From contig JAHCAN010000018.1 of the NCBI GenBank assembly GCA_019634915.1, forward strand, positions 1-58,923: a stretch of 58,923 nucleotides of DNA. Reading direction: 5' to 3'. Positions 31,167 through 45,343 of the stretch are shown here, one piece after another. Numbering within the stretch: the first letter of the stretch is position 1; the number at the start of each line of letters is the position of its first letter. Both the position numbers and the translations under genes were made by a program. The DNA is from Steroidobacteraceae bacterium. Its GTDB lineage: Bacteria; Pseudomonadota; Gammaproteobacteria; Steroidobacterales; Steroidobacteraceae. The notes beneath the pieces were generated by a model. That model was given only the letters and a program-made list of their open reading frames with translations, made no database searches and was not told the origin of the DNA.

Positions 31167-31697
31167 GTGCCGCGCTGGCAGCTCGCGGTCGCGGTACCAC
31201 TGATCCTCTCGCTGGCGGCCTGTGCGGGAGCGCCGGCGAGCCGCAGCCCTGCACCCCGCGATACCGTGCCTCCGGTCGAGACCCGGCCCGCGCCGGCCCG
31301 CGAGATCGTGCGCGCTGCCGAGGCCATGATCGGTACGCCCTATCGCTACGGCGGCGCGTCGACCTCGGGCTTCGATTGCAGCGGCCTCACGCAGTACGCA
31401 CACCGGGCAGCGGGACTCGCGATTCCGCGCACGGCCGCCGCGCAGCAGCGCGCCGCGAGTGCCGTGCCGCGCGCGCAGCTGCGCCCCGGCGATCTCGTGT
31501 TCTTCGCCACCGGGCGCAACGGCGTCGATCACGTCGGCGTCTATGCCGGCGATGGGCGCTTCGTGCACGCACCGGCCAGTGGCCGCGTCGTCTCGTACGC
31601 ATATCTCGACGATCCGTGGTACGCGCAGCGCTTCGCCGGTGCCGGCAGGTTCTGGTCGGACACCTCGCTGGCCGCCGCGCGGCACGCCGCGCGATGA
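31167..31697 (+). CDS. NlpC/P60 peptidoglycan endopeptidase lipoprotein
   Basis: A 176-residue lipoprotein (lipobox LAAC, Cys19) with an NlpC/P60 domain from about residue 45. Catalytic Cys71 sits in GFDCSGLTQYA, the His in GVDHVGVYAG, and the third polar residue is the His in RFVHAPASGRVV. Such enzymes cut the D-Glu to diamino-acid bond of peptidoglycan stems. Start is GTG 31167, five bases after the GGDEF-EAL stop, with GGGGT as ribosome site, so the two genes are co-translated. The stop overlaps the SDR gene's start. Confidence 0.88.
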   Translation: MPRWQLAVAVPLILSLAACAGAPASRSPAPRDTVPPVETRPAPAREIVRAAEAMIGTPYRYGGASTSGFDCSGLTQYAHRAAGLAIPRTAAAQQRAASAVPRAQLRPGDLVFFATGRNGVDHVGVYAGDGRFVHAPASGRVVSYAYLDDPWYAQRFAGAGRFWSDTSLAAARHAAR

Positions 31698-32398
31698 CGG
31701 TCACGGTGCTGGTGACCGGTGCGAGCCGCGGCATCGGCCTCGAGCTCGCGCGCCAGTACGCCGCACGCGGCTCGCGCGTGATCGCCACGGCCCGCAGGCC
31801 GGCCGAGGCCACCGCGCTGGCATCGCTCGCGGCGGCGAATCCGGGCGTCGTCATCGAGCCGCTCGCCGTCACCGACGCCGCCGCGATCGCGGCGCTCGCC
31901 GCGAAGTACGCCGGCCAGCCGATCGACATCCTGATCCACAACGCCGGCATCACCGGCGCGCGCGCCGGGCACGGCCTCGGCACGCTCGACTACGATCTGT
32001 ACCGGCAGGTGCTCGAGACCAACACGATCGCGCCGATGCGCATCACCGAGGCCCTGCTCGCGAGCGTCGCGGCGAGCACGCAGAAGAAGATCGTGACGAT
32101 TTCCTCGAGCGAGGGCTCGATCGGCGGCGTCGATGCGCCGCGCGGCTACTGGTATCGCTCGAGCAAGGCTGCGGTCAACATGCTGATGCGCAATCTCGCC
32201 TTCGACGTGCGCGGGCGGGGCATCAGCGTCGCGCTCGTCAATCCCGGCCCGGTCGACACCGACATGATGAAGGGTGTGCCGATGCCGCTGCAGAAGCCGG
32301 CCGACGCGGTCGCGAAGCTGATCGCGACCATCGATCGCGTGTCGCTCGCGACGACCGGCCGGTTCTGGGACCGCGAGGGCGGCGAGCTGCCCTGGTAG
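31694..32398 (+). CDS. Short-chain dehydrogenase/reductase
   Basis: A 234-residue classical SDR. Cofactor motif TGASRGIG near residue 8, the NAG motif in ILIHNAGITG, catalytic Ser in TISSSEGSIG, and YRSSK as the Tyr-Lys pair. The C-terminal part contains NPGPVDTDMMKG. Such short enzymes resemble the sniffer/carbonyl-reductase group; the substrate is unknown. The ATGA overlap with the NlpC/P60 stop makes this the third gene of the GGDEF-EAL operon. Confidence 0.85.
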   Translation: MTVTVLVTGASRGIGLELARQYAARGSRVIATARRPAEATALASLAAANPGVVIEPLAVTDAAAIAALAAKYAGQPIDILIHNAGITGARAGHGLGTLDYDLYRQVLETNTIAPMRITEALLASVAASTQKKIVTISSSEGSIGGVDAPRGYWYRSSKAAVNMLMRNLAFDVRGRGISVALVNPGPVDTDMMKGVPMPLQKPADAVAKLIATIDRVSLATTGRFWDREGGELPW

Positions 32399-32532
32399 GG
32401 CCGGCCGCTGTGCGGCGCATTATGTCGTTCCGCGGCCCGCGCGGAGCGCCGGTCTGCGAACGACCGCACGGATTGCGCACGCCGCTTGACGGATCGCTTG
32501 ACGGTGGGCGGCGACACTTCCAGACTTTATGT

Positions 32533-32611
32533 GTGATCAGGGCAAACCCGTCGCGAGGCGGGGACGCAAAGCCACCGGTCTTGGCGCACGCCGAGACAGC
32601 GGGGTTGCCTC
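32533..32611 (+). ncRNA. Cyclic-di-GMP-I (GEMM) riboswitch aptamer
   Basis: The conserved GEMM-I segments appear in order: CAGGGCAAACC (32538-32548), a stem CCGTC/GGCGG closed by a GCGA tetraloop (32548-32561), GGGACGCAAAGCCACCGG (32561-32578), a long P3 stem GTCTTGGC/GCCGAGAC closed by GCAC, and ACAGCGGGGTTGCC (32596-32609). The GNRA loop and its receptor side are as in characterised class-I aptamers. Downstream, CTCGAGG (32609-32615) can pair with CCTCGAG (32637-32643), touching the last aptamer strand. This may be the switching hairpin, although no U-tract follows. The controlled gene starts 82 bp later. Confidence 0.92.
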
Positions 32612-32692
32612 GAGGTGCCGCCGGATCCGGTCCGCCCCTCGAGTCTTCCCGGCATAGCGTCTCCATCCGCCACGGGTGTACCGGGGAAATGG

Positions 32693-34360
32693 ATGCGAGG
32701 CACGGCCGAAGCCGCGACGGCTGATCCGGGCACTGAGCCCGAGCAGTACGTGATCAATCTGTGTGCGTCCACGACGCCGATGGCGCTCGTGCAGCCGAAA
32801 TCCGACGCACTGAAGCGCTTCACTTTCTTCGTCAGCCGCCGCCGCGAGGATGGCCGCGAGCGGTTTCGCCTGCACATGGGATATTTCGGGTCGGCCGAGG
32901 AGGCCGAGGAGTGGCTCGGCGTCGTGCGCGAGCTGTACCCCGCGGCCTGGGTCGGCGAGGCGCCGGGCAGGAAGCTGCGCGCCGCCGCGCGTGTGGCGGC
33001 GGCGGAACCCGCAACCGCGGCACCGGAACCCGCAACCGCGGCACCGGAACCCGCCGCTCCGGCGGCACCGGAGCCTGCATTGGCGCGGTCCGCGCCGACT
33101 CCGATGCCGGAGCCCGCGCCCGCACCGGAGCCCGAGCTGACGCTCGCGCCGGAACCTCAACTCGCGCTCGCGCCGGAGCCCGTGCCCGTGGCGCCCGCCG
33201 CGCGCGGGACCTCTCTGCCTGATATGGCCGCGCTGTCGAACGTGCGCGAAGTGCTCGCCGAGCTCGACGAAGCGCCGCGCGCGATGCCGGCACCGCCGCG
33301 CGCACCCGAACCGGCGCCCGTTCCCGCGCGCGCATCCACGCCGGCGCCCGCGCCGGCCGGCGGGCCGGTACACACCTTGTACGTGCCGCCGCCGCCGGTG
33401 CTGCCCGAGCACATTCCGACCGTGCAGGCGCTGACTCCTCCGCCGATGGTCGCGCAGCCGCGCCGGCTGGAGGCACAGCAGAAGGATTCCACCAAGGGCT
33501 CTCCGAAGGCGCCGCCCCAGGCCCCGCCGCAGGCGCCGCTCAGCGACACGCAGGTGCTGCGCGTGCTCGAGGAGAGGCGTGCGGACCAGCCTGCCGTCGC
33601 TGGCGCGCAGACCGCCGAGGAGCGCGCGGCCCATTCGGCGATCGAGCTGCTGCGCCCCGACGACACGCGCACGATGCGCGCTCTGAAGGACGAGGTGCAG
33701 CAGAACGCTGCCGTGCAGTTCGCGGTGCAGCTCGAGTGGTCGGTGACGCCGATCGATCTCGCGAAGGTGCCGCCGCTCGCGATCTTCAGCGCGTACACGC
33801 TCTACGCGGTCGAATCGAGCCGCGAAGGGCGCAAGTGGTATGGCCTGCGCCTCGGTTTCTTCAGCGATGCCCTGTCGGCGAAGCAGGTTGCGTACTACGT
33901 GCGCTCGGACTTTGCATCGGTCGCTGTCGTGCCGGTCACCGGCACCGAGCGCGACCGCGCGATCGAGGACTCGCAAAAGCAGCCGCTGATGCCGCGCAAG
34001 CGGGCCGAGTCGAAGCCGAGCGAGGAATTCAAGCTGTTCGATGCCGAGCCGGTGCCGAAGCCGCCGGCGCCGTCGGCGCAGGCCGTGCGCGCCAGGCTCG
34101 CGGCGGCGGCACAGCCGGGCAGGCGCGCCGCCGGCGCGACACGCCCGCGGCCCGCTCCACGCAAGCCCGCGAAGACACTCGAGGAGTCGCTCGAGCAGAC
34201 GCTCGAGATACTGGGCGCGAGCGAGCTCGAGATCGACAAGGGTCGCGGCGAGCTGCTGAACGACACCGGCGTGCGCCATCTGTCGGTGAAGGTCGACAAG
34301 CGTACCTCGACGTTCTCGAAGCTGCTCGACCGCCTGTCCGACCGGCTGGGCAAGGATTAG
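32693..34360 (+). CDS. Riboswitch-controlled protein with two SPOR-like modules
   Basis: A 555-residue protein without signal peptide. Two related modules are visible. The first, about residues 18-95, starts EQYVINLCASTTPMALVQ and ends FRLHMGYFGSAEEAEEWLG. The second, about 350-420, starts QFAVQLEWSVTPIDLAKVP and ends WYGLRLGFFSDALSAKQVAY. Both look like SPOR-type units (strand, helix, strand with a 'Y-R-L-G-F-F' edge). They are separated by a long Pro/Ala/Glu linker (PEPAPAPEPE type). The C-terminus is helical and ends in a small strand-helix module. The GGGGA ribosome site before ATG 32693 decides the start. It is likely regulated by c-di-GMP through the upstream GEMM element; the function is unknown, and a surface or division role is only a guess. 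Confidence 0.78.
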   Translation: MRGTAEAATADPGTEPEQYVINLCASTTPMALVQPKSDALKRFTFFVSRRREDGRERFRLHMGYFGSAEEAEEWLGVVRELYPAAWVGEAPGRKLRAAARVAAAEPATAAPEPATAAPEPAAPAAPEPALARSAPTPMPEPAPAPEPELTLAPEPQLALAPEPVPVAPAARGTSLPDMAALSNVREVLAELDEAPRAMPAPPRAPEPAPVPARASTPAPAPAGGPVHTLYVPPPPVLPEHIPTVQALTPPPMVAQPRRLEAQQKDSTKGSPKAPPQAPPQAPLSDTQVLRVLEERRADQPAVAGAQTAEERAAHSAIELLRPDDTRTMRALKDEVQQNAAVQFAVQLEWSVTPIDLAKVPPLAIFSAYTLYAVESSREGRKWYGLRLGFFSDALSAKQVAYYVRSDFASVAVVPVTGTERDRAIEDSQKQPLMPRKRAESKPSEEFKLFDAEPVPKPPAPSAQAVRARLAAAAQPGRRAAGATRPRPAPRKPAKTLEESLEQTLEILGASELEIDKGRGELLNDTGVRHLSVKVDKRTSTFSKLLDRLSDRLGKD

Positions 34361-34653
34361 CGGAACAGGTCCTCGAGCGCGTTGCGCGCGCGCTCCGCTT
34401 CGGCGCCGCTGCCGGCCGACCACGCGCCTTCCTTCGGCCTGAAGTGATCGCAGAAGTTCGCGTGCTCCTTGTCGCGCACTTCCTCGGCCGTGGGCTCGCG
34501 ACAATGATGCGCGACGCGCGTGTCGTACTCCACGCAGAGTTTGCAGACATGCAGCTGCGCCCTGCACGCAGGGCATTCGTCGAGCCGCAGCAGCGGCAGC
34601 GACAGCGCGGCGAGCGATGCGCCGCATTTCCAGCACACGAGGCTGTGGGCCAT
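34357..34653 (-). CDS. Small zinc-ribbon protein
   Basis: A 98-residue protein with two CxxC pairs that form a likely zinc ribbon, CWKCG at residues 7-11 and CPAC about 20 residues later. A second Cys/His cluster follows: CKLC, HHCREP and FCDHF. A short acidic helix ends the protein. It is similar in style to the small zinc-binding proteins found across proteobacteria; no function was recognised. Its stop overlaps the stop of the SPOR-like gene by 4 bp, so the two are convergent. It is divergent from the homospermidine synthase gene. Confidence 0.75.
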   Translation of the reverse strand: MAHSLVCWKCGASLAALSLPLLRLDECPACRAQLHVCKLCVEYDTRVAHHCREPTAEEVRDKEHANFCDHFRPKEGAWSAGSGAEAERARNALEDLFR

Positions 34654-34706
34654 CGGCGGATCTTAGCAAGGTCGCGATTGCGGCGCGTGGCGGCTACCAT
34701 GGCCGG

Positions 34707-36146
34707 ATGACCAGGACAATTTCCCCGCAACCACCCGTCGAATTCGCGGGCCGTATCGTGATGGTCGGCTGCGGCAGCGTCGGCCAGACGATCCTGCCGC
34801 TGCTGCGTCGCCATGTCGCGCTCGGGCCCGATTCGATCATCGTCCTCGCCGCCGACGAAGTGGGACGTGGTGTCGCCTACGAGAACGCCGTGCCGTTTTT
34901 CTACGGCCACCTGAAACCGCGCAGCTTCCGCCGCCTGCTCACGCGCTACGTGCGCGCAGGCGATCTGCTGCTGAACCTGTCGGTCGACGTCTCGAGCCTC
35001 GATCTCGTGCGCTTCGCCGCCGAGCGTGGCGCGCTCTATGTCGACACGTCGATCGAGCCGTGGCCCGGTGTGTTCGACAATCCGATGCTCGAGCCGCGCC
35101 AGCGCACGAACTTCATGACGCGCTGGCGGGCACTCGCGCTCGCGCGCGAGCTCGGTGCCGACGCGCCGACCGCGGTCGTCGATCACGGCGCGAACCCGGG
35201 CCTCGTCTCGCACTTCGTCAAGCGCGCGATGCTCGACCTGCGCGAGGCGCTGCGCGCCGACATCCCGCCGCCCGTCACGCGCGAGGACTGGGCGACGCTC
35301 GCGCGCGACCTCGGTGTCACGCTGATCCAGGTCTCCGAGCGCGATACCCAGGCGAGCGACAAGCCGAAACGTCCCGGCGAGTTCGTCAACACCTGGTCGA
35401 TCGACGGCCTGATGGACGAATCGATGCAGCCATCCGAGATCTCGTACGGCACCGCCGAGAAGCATCGTCCGAAAGGTTCGCAGTACCACCGCCGCGATTC
35501 CGGCACGATGTTCCTCGACCGGCCCGGCGCGGCCACCTATGCGCGCAGCTGGACGCCGTCGGTCGGCGGCTTCCAGGGCCTGATGATGTCGCACGACGAA
35601 GTATTCTCGATCGGTGACTGGTTCTCGCTGCGTGCGGGCGGCAAGTTCACCTACCGGCCCACCGTGATGTTCGTCTACCACCCGTGCGACGATGCGATGC
35701 TGTCGGCGCTCGAGCTCGAGGGCCGCGGCTGGCAGCCGCAGGAGAAGCGGCGCCGGCTCGGCACCGACATCGTCACCGGCATGGACGAGCTCGGCGTGCT
35801 GCTCGCCGGCCACGGCCGCAATGCCTACTGGTACGGCTCGCAGCTGACGATCGAGGAGGCGCGCCGCCACGTGCCGTTCGCGAACGCGACCACGCTGCAG
35901 GTCGCGGCCGGCGCGCTCGCCGCGCTCGTCTGGGCGATACGCAATCCGCGCCGCGGCATCGTCGAGGCCGACGACATCGATTTCGAAGACTGCCTCGCGA
36001 CCGCTGTACCCTATCTCGGCCGCATGGTCGGCGAGTTCACGAGCTGGACGCCGCTGCAGGGCCGTGGCGAGCTGTTCGAGGAACGCCTCGACGCCGATCT
36101 GCCGTGGCAGCTGCAGAACGTGCGCAGCCGGCAGTGGCGGGGGTAG
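34707..36146 (+). CDS. hss: Homospermidine synthase
   Basis: A 479-residue NAD-dependent enzyme that makes homospermidine from putrescine (bacterial type, EC 2.5.1.44). The N-terminal Rossmann motif is MVGCGSVGQTILPLL. Further family blocks are LLNLSVDVSSLDLVRF, YVDTSIEPWPGVF, VVDHGANPGLVSHFVK, PVTREDWATLARDLGV and NTWSIDGLMDESMQPSE. The length equals the usual 470-480. The ATG at 34707 gives the normal N-terminus. The gene is followed by an M19 peptidase gene after 40 bp. Homospermidine replaces or supplements spermidine in many proteobacteria. Confidence 0.9.
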   Translation: MTRTISPQPPVEFAGRIVMVGCGSVGQTILPLLRRHVALGPDSIIVLAADEVGRGVAYENAVPFFYGHLKPRSFRRLLTRYVRAGDLLLNLSVDVSSLDLVRFAAERGALYVDTSIEPWPGVFDNPMLEPRQRTNFMTRWRALALARELGADAPTAVVDHGANPGLVSHFVKRAMLDLREALRADIPPPVTREDWATLARDLGVTLIQVSERDTQASDKPKRPGEFVNTWSIDGLMDESMQPSEISYGTAEKHRPKGSQYHRRDSGTMFLDRPGAATYARSWTPSVGGFQGLMMSHDEVFSIGDWFSLRAGGKFTYRPTVMFVYHPCDDAMLSALELEGRGWQPQEKRRRLGTDIVTGMDELGVLLAGHGRNAYWYGSQLTIEEARRHVPFANATTLQVAAGALAALVWAIRNPRRGIVEADDIDFEDCLATAVPYLGRMVGEFTSWTPLQGRGELFEERLDADLPWQLQNVRSRQWRG

Positions 36147-36186
36147 GGCCGATGACTCATTGCGTCGGCCGGGTAGCTTCGCCGGC

Positions 36187-37344
36187 ATGACCACGAGGCG
36201 ACAAGTGCTGGTCGGCGTCGCGGCCGGCGCGGTGGGTGGTGCCGCGGCCGGTGCGGTGGCGGCGCGCGCTGCGGCGCGCGATTCCGCGGATCCCCTGCGC
36301 GACGCCGTGGTCGTCAATGCGCTCGGTGGTTTCGGTGATCCGAATGCGCCGGAAGACATCGAGCAGGCGCCGAAGGCGGAGATTCCCGAGCGGGTCCTCG
36401 GCGATACACTCGCATCAGGGCTCACTGCAATGAACATCACGCTCGGCGCCTACCGCGAAGGCGACGAGGCGTTCGAGCCAACGGTGCGCGAAGTGGCGGA
36501 ATGGGATCGCGTGTTGCGCGGCCATGCCGATCGGACGCTGAAGGTCTGGACCGCCGACGACATCCTGCGCGCGAAGCGCGAGCGCAAGCTCGGCGTGATC
36601 TACGGCTTCCAGGACACGGTCGCGCTCGGCGATCGCGCGGACCGCGCCGGGCTCTTCGCCGATCTCGGCGTGCGCGTGATCCAGCTCACCTACAACGGGC
36701 GCAACCGGGTGGGCAGCGGCTGCCTCGCGGCGGACGAGGGCCTCACGGCATTCGGCCGCGAAGTGGTCGAGAGGCTGAACGCCTCGCGCGTGATGGTCGA
36801 TCTCTCGCACAGCGGCACGCGCACCTGCCTCGAGGCGATCGAGGCTTCATCGCGGCCCATCTCGATCAACCACACGGGCTGTCGCGCGCTGAACGATGTC
36901 CCGCGCAACAAGACGGATGAGGAGCTGCGCGGCGTCGCGCAGCGCGGCGGGTTCGTCGGCATCTATTTCATGCCGGTTTATCTGAGCCGCGCCGGCACGC
37001 CGCTCGCCGAGGTCATGATCGCGCACCTCGAACACGCGCTCGATGTCTGCGGTGAGGACCACGTCGGCCTCGGGACCGATGGCTCGGTCACGGCGGTCGA
37101 CGACCTGCAGGCCTATCGCGCCGGGATTGCGAAGCAGGTCGAAGACCGGCGCGCGCGCGGCATCTCGGCGCCCGGGGAGAGCGCGGAGGCAATGACGTTC
37201 CTCACCGATCTGCAGGGGCCGGGGATGTATCGCGAGCTTGCGGAGCGGCTGTCCCGCCGCGGGCATGGCTGGGCGACAATAGAGAAGATTCTCGGCAGGA
37301 ACTTCCTGCGCCACGCGCGCGAGATCTGGCCGGCGTCCCCGTAA
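36187..37344 (+). CDS. Divergent M19 (renal dipeptidase-like) protein, Tat-exported
   Basis: A 385-residue protein with a twin-arginine signal (MTTRRQVLVGVAAGAVGG). The fold is that of membrane dipeptidases: VMVDLSHSG and ISINHTGCRAL supply the two His ligands of one zinc, followed by NDVPRNKTDEELRGVAQRGG and the late HVGLGTDGS. Yet the N-terminal HxD (canonical DGHND) is replaced by VVNALGGFGDP, and the bridging Glu region (EGGH) reads IYGFQDTVAL. Three of the five usual ligands of the dinuclear site are therefore missing. It may use a different metal centre or be a non-peptidase. It lies 40 bp downstream of homospermidine synthase and is likely co-transcribed. Confidence 0.8.
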   Translation: MTTRRQVLVGVAAGAVGGAAAGAVAARAAARDSADPLRDAVVVNALGGFGDPNAPEDIEQAPKAEIPERVLGDTLASGLTAMNITLGAYREGDEAFEPTVREVAEWDRVLRGHADRTLKVWTADDILRAKRERKLGVIYGFQDTVALGDRADRAGLFADLGVRVIQLTYNGRNRVGSGCLAADEGLTAFGREVVERLNASRVMVDLSHSGTRTCLEAIEASSRPISINHTGCRALNDVPRNKTDEELRGVAQRGGFVGIYFMPVYLSRAGTPLAEVMIAHLEHALDVCGEDHVGLGTDGSVTAVDDLQAYRAGIAKQVEDRRARGISAPGESAEAMTFLTDLQGPGMYRELAERLSRRGHGWATIEKILGRNFLRHAREIWPASP

Positions 37345-37347
37345 CCG

Positions 37348-38310
37348 CTACTCGAAGACGGCCTGCTCGATCGTCGGCGGCTCGTCATCCGCGAAATGCG
37401 GATGCACGGCCCATACCTCGTCGCCGACGGCGGCGGCCGTCGTCGCTTGCCCGGCGAGCGGGGCCACGCCGACGCGCTGCGCCGTGGCCCAATCGTCGTT
37501 GCTCGCGAAGGCGACGAGCTGCGGCTGCGTGCTGCTGTAGCTCGTCGCGATGAGTCGGCCGTCGGCGGCCCAGACGATTCCGTCCTGGCCTGCGAGAGGC
37601 TGGGCGACGTCGACCTTCGTCGTGCCGGCAGGATTCGCGACGGGCACCTTGTACATGTGTTCGCCCGCGACGACCAGCAAATACCCGCGGTCGTGATACA
37701 CGATGCCGTTCAGCTGCGCGCCGTCCGGCAGGTTCGTGAAGCGGTGCAGGATCGACGGCTGATAATCGGCTGTCACGCGATAGACGACGCCGTTCATCGT
37801 GTCGGTCACATAAGCGTTGCCGGCACCGTCCACGGTGACGTCGTTGGCGAGGTATTTCGGTTGCGTGCCGAGCACCGCGCCGAGATCGACCATCGCGAGA
37901 CGCTCGCCCGTCGTCAGGTTGTAGACGCCGAGCTTCGCCTGACCGGCGGCATCGCCGCGGAACGAAGCGCGGTCGGAATTCGCGACGAGCAACCGGTCGC
38001 GCGGCTCGTCGGCCTCGATGCCGAACGACGACACGAGATCCGCGTCGCGGATGAACGGCACGATGCTGCCGTCGCGCCCGATCTCGAAGATCGTGCCCTC
38101 GGCAACCGAGCCGGTGAGGAATCGGCCGTTCGCCTGGTCGTACTCGATGCCTTCGGGAATGAAGCCGCCGCGCCCAGCCGTGATGACTTGGCCCTTCGGC
38201 ACCGCTGCCGATGGCGGCGGCGCGGCGGCCGCCGGCGATTCGGGTTCGGGCGAACAGCCCGCCGCGAGCGCGGCGCACGTCGCAGCCAGGAGCGCTATCG
38301 CCGGACGCAT
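37348..38310 (-). CDS. SMP-30/NHL-type beta-propeller lipoprotein
   Basis: A 320-residue lipoprotein with lipobox LAAGC. The mature part is a propeller like the SMP-30/gluconolactonase group: IPEGIEYDQANGRFLTGS, then SSFGIEADEPRDRLLVANSD, then ANDVTVDGAGNAYVTDTMNG, GIVYHDRGYLLVVAG and IVWAADGRLIATSYS. The spacing of these repeats suggests six blades. A lactonase or binding role is possible. The start at 38310 has a GGGAGG ribosome site; a longer reading to 38340 would move the signal peptide inward. It is convergent with the M19 gene. Confidence 0.8.
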   Translation of the reverse strand: MRPAIALLAATCAALAAGCSPEPESPAAAAPPPSAAVPKGQVITAGRGGFIPEGIEYDQANGRFLTGSVAEGTIFEIGRDGSIVPFIRDADLVSSFGIEADEPRDRLLVANSDRASFRGDAAGQAKLGVYNLTTGERLAMVDLGAVLGTQPKYLANDVTVDGAGNAYVTDTMNGVVYRVTADYQPSILHRFTNLPDGAQLNGIVYHDRGYLLVVAGEHMYKVPVANPAGTTKVDVAQPLAGQDGIVWAADGRLIATSYSSTQPQLVAFASNDDWATAQRVGVAPLAGQATTAAAVGDEVWAVHPHFADDEPPTIEQAVFE

Positions 38311-38427
38311 TTTGCGTGCCTCCCGAGACGAGAACCCCAAAATCGTAGCACGCGATGCAGCGTGCGTAGCCGCTATTCGAGCGGCTTCAAGATCTCGTGC
38401 CGCTGCGACGACGCGATCGAGCCACGC

Positions 38428-43977
<5,550 letters not shown>

Positions 43978-44120
43978 GTCCGGTACGGGTGCGGGTGGGG
44001 GCCGTCGACGCAAACCCCCGAGTCTACACGCGCCGTCAAGCCCCGGCGCGGGCGCCCACGACGCGGATTGGCGTGTCGAAGCCCGCGGCGACGCGGCGGC
44101 CAGTTGGCATCATGGGGGCC

Positions 44121-45290
44121 ATGCAGGATCTCGAAATCGCAGTGGTCGGCGCGGGCATCGCGGGCCTGACGGCGGCGTGCGCGCTGCAGCGGCGCGGCTT
44201 TCGCGTACGGGTCTATGAGCAGGCGGAACGGCTCGGCGAGGTCGGCGCCGGCCTCACGATCACGCCGAACGCTGCGCATGCGCTGATCGACATCGGTCTC
44301 GGCGGCGATCTCGAGCGCCTCGGGGTGTGCCCGGAGCGCGGCGGGGCGCGGCACTGGCGCAGCGGCGAGCTGATGGCGCGCTTCGAGCGCGGCGCGGCCC
44401 TCGCCGAACGCTGCGGCGCCCCTTACGTGCAGATCCACCGTGCCGACCTGCACGATGCGCTCGCACGCGCGTTCACGGCAGGGGAGGGCTCGAGCCTCGC
44501 GCTCGGCCATCGCTTCGAACGGCTGCTGGAGAACGAACAGGGCGCCGAGATCGGCTTCGCGAACGGCATGCGCGTACGGGCCGACGTCGTGATCGGCGCC
44601 GATGGCATCCGCTCCGCGGTGCGCGGCCAGCTCTTCGGCGCCGGGCACCCGCGTTTCACCGGCTATATCGCCTGGCGCGGCCTCGTGCCGATCGAAGCGC
44701 TGCCGCCGGGGCTGATCGAGCCGCAGTCGTGCATTTCGATCGGCCCGAGACACACGTTCACGCGTTACCTGATCCGCGCCGGGCGCCTGGTCAATTACGT
44801 CGCGCTCGCCGAGCGCGACGACTGGCAGGTCGAGAGCTGGTCGGTGCGCTCGGAGGTGTCCGAGCTGCTGGCCGAGTTTGCCGGCTGGCACGAGGCGGTG
44901 CGCACGATCATTGCCGCGACGCCGCCGGAACTGTGCTTCAAATGGGCGCTCTTCGACCGCGAGCCACTCGCCAACTGGACCCGCGGGCGCGTGACGCTGC
45001 TCGGCGACGCCGCGCACCCGATGCTGCCCTTTCTCGGCCAGGGCGCCGCGATGGGCATCGAGGACGGGCTGGTGCTCGCGCGCGCGTTCGAGGCGTCCGG
45101 CACCCCGGAGGAAGCGCTGCGCCGCTATCAGGCGGCGCGCATCGAACGCACGACTTTCGTGATGCGCAAGTCCGCCGAGACCGGGCGCGAATACCACCGC
45201 GCCGACGCCGACGACTACGATACCCACCCGCACACGACGGCCGAGTCGCTCGGCCTGATGGCCTACGATCCGGTCGTCGCATCGCTCTGA
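44121..45290 (+). CDS. FAD-dependent aromatic monooxygenase
   Basis: A 389-residue class A flavoprotein hydroxylase, salicylate/3-hydroxybenzoate hydroxylase-like. FAD-binding GxGxxG: AVVGAGIAGLTAACALQRRG near the N-terminus. The DG motif VVIGADGIRSAVR lies in the middle, and GD motif VTLLGDAAHPMLPFLGQGA late, followed by GIEDGLVLARAF. The substrate is unknown, and no ring-cleavage gene is nearby. ATG 44112 is three codons upstream in frame and is equally possible; 44121 gives the compact N-terminus usual in the family. It is divergent from uvrA. Confidence 0.85.
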   Translation: MQDLEIAVVGAGIAGLTAACALQRRGFRVRVYEQAERLGEVGAGLTITPNAAHALIDIGLGGDLERLGVCPERGGARHWRSGELMARFERGAALAERCGAPYVQIHRADLHDALARAFTAGEGSSLALGHRFERLLENEQGAEIGFANGMRVRADVVIGADGIRSAVRGQLFGAGHPRFTGYIAWRGLVPIEALPPGLIEPQSCISIGPRHTFTRYLIRAGRLVNYVALAERDDWQVESWSVRSEVSELLAEFAGWHEAVRTIIAATPPELCFKWALFDREPLANWTRGRVTLLGDAAHPMLPFLGQGAAMGIEDGLVLARAFEASGTPEEALRRYQAARIERTTFVMRKSAETGREYHRADADDYDTHPHTTAESLGLMAYDPVVASL

Positions 45291-45310
45291 GGCGGGCCTC
45301 GCCCTGAGGC

Positions 45311-45316
45311 TATAAT
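45311..45316 (+). promoter_or_regulatory. Probable -10 element for the S9 peptidase gene
   Basis: A perfect TATAAT (45311-45316), rare in this GC-rich sequence, lies 27 bp before the ATG at 45344. The -35 region is weak (TGAGGC at 17 bp spacing). Transcription from about 45323 would leave the GGGGG ribosome site in the leader. Confidence 0.5.
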
Positions 45317-45343
45317 TACCCCTTTGGCCCGTGGGGGTTCCCA

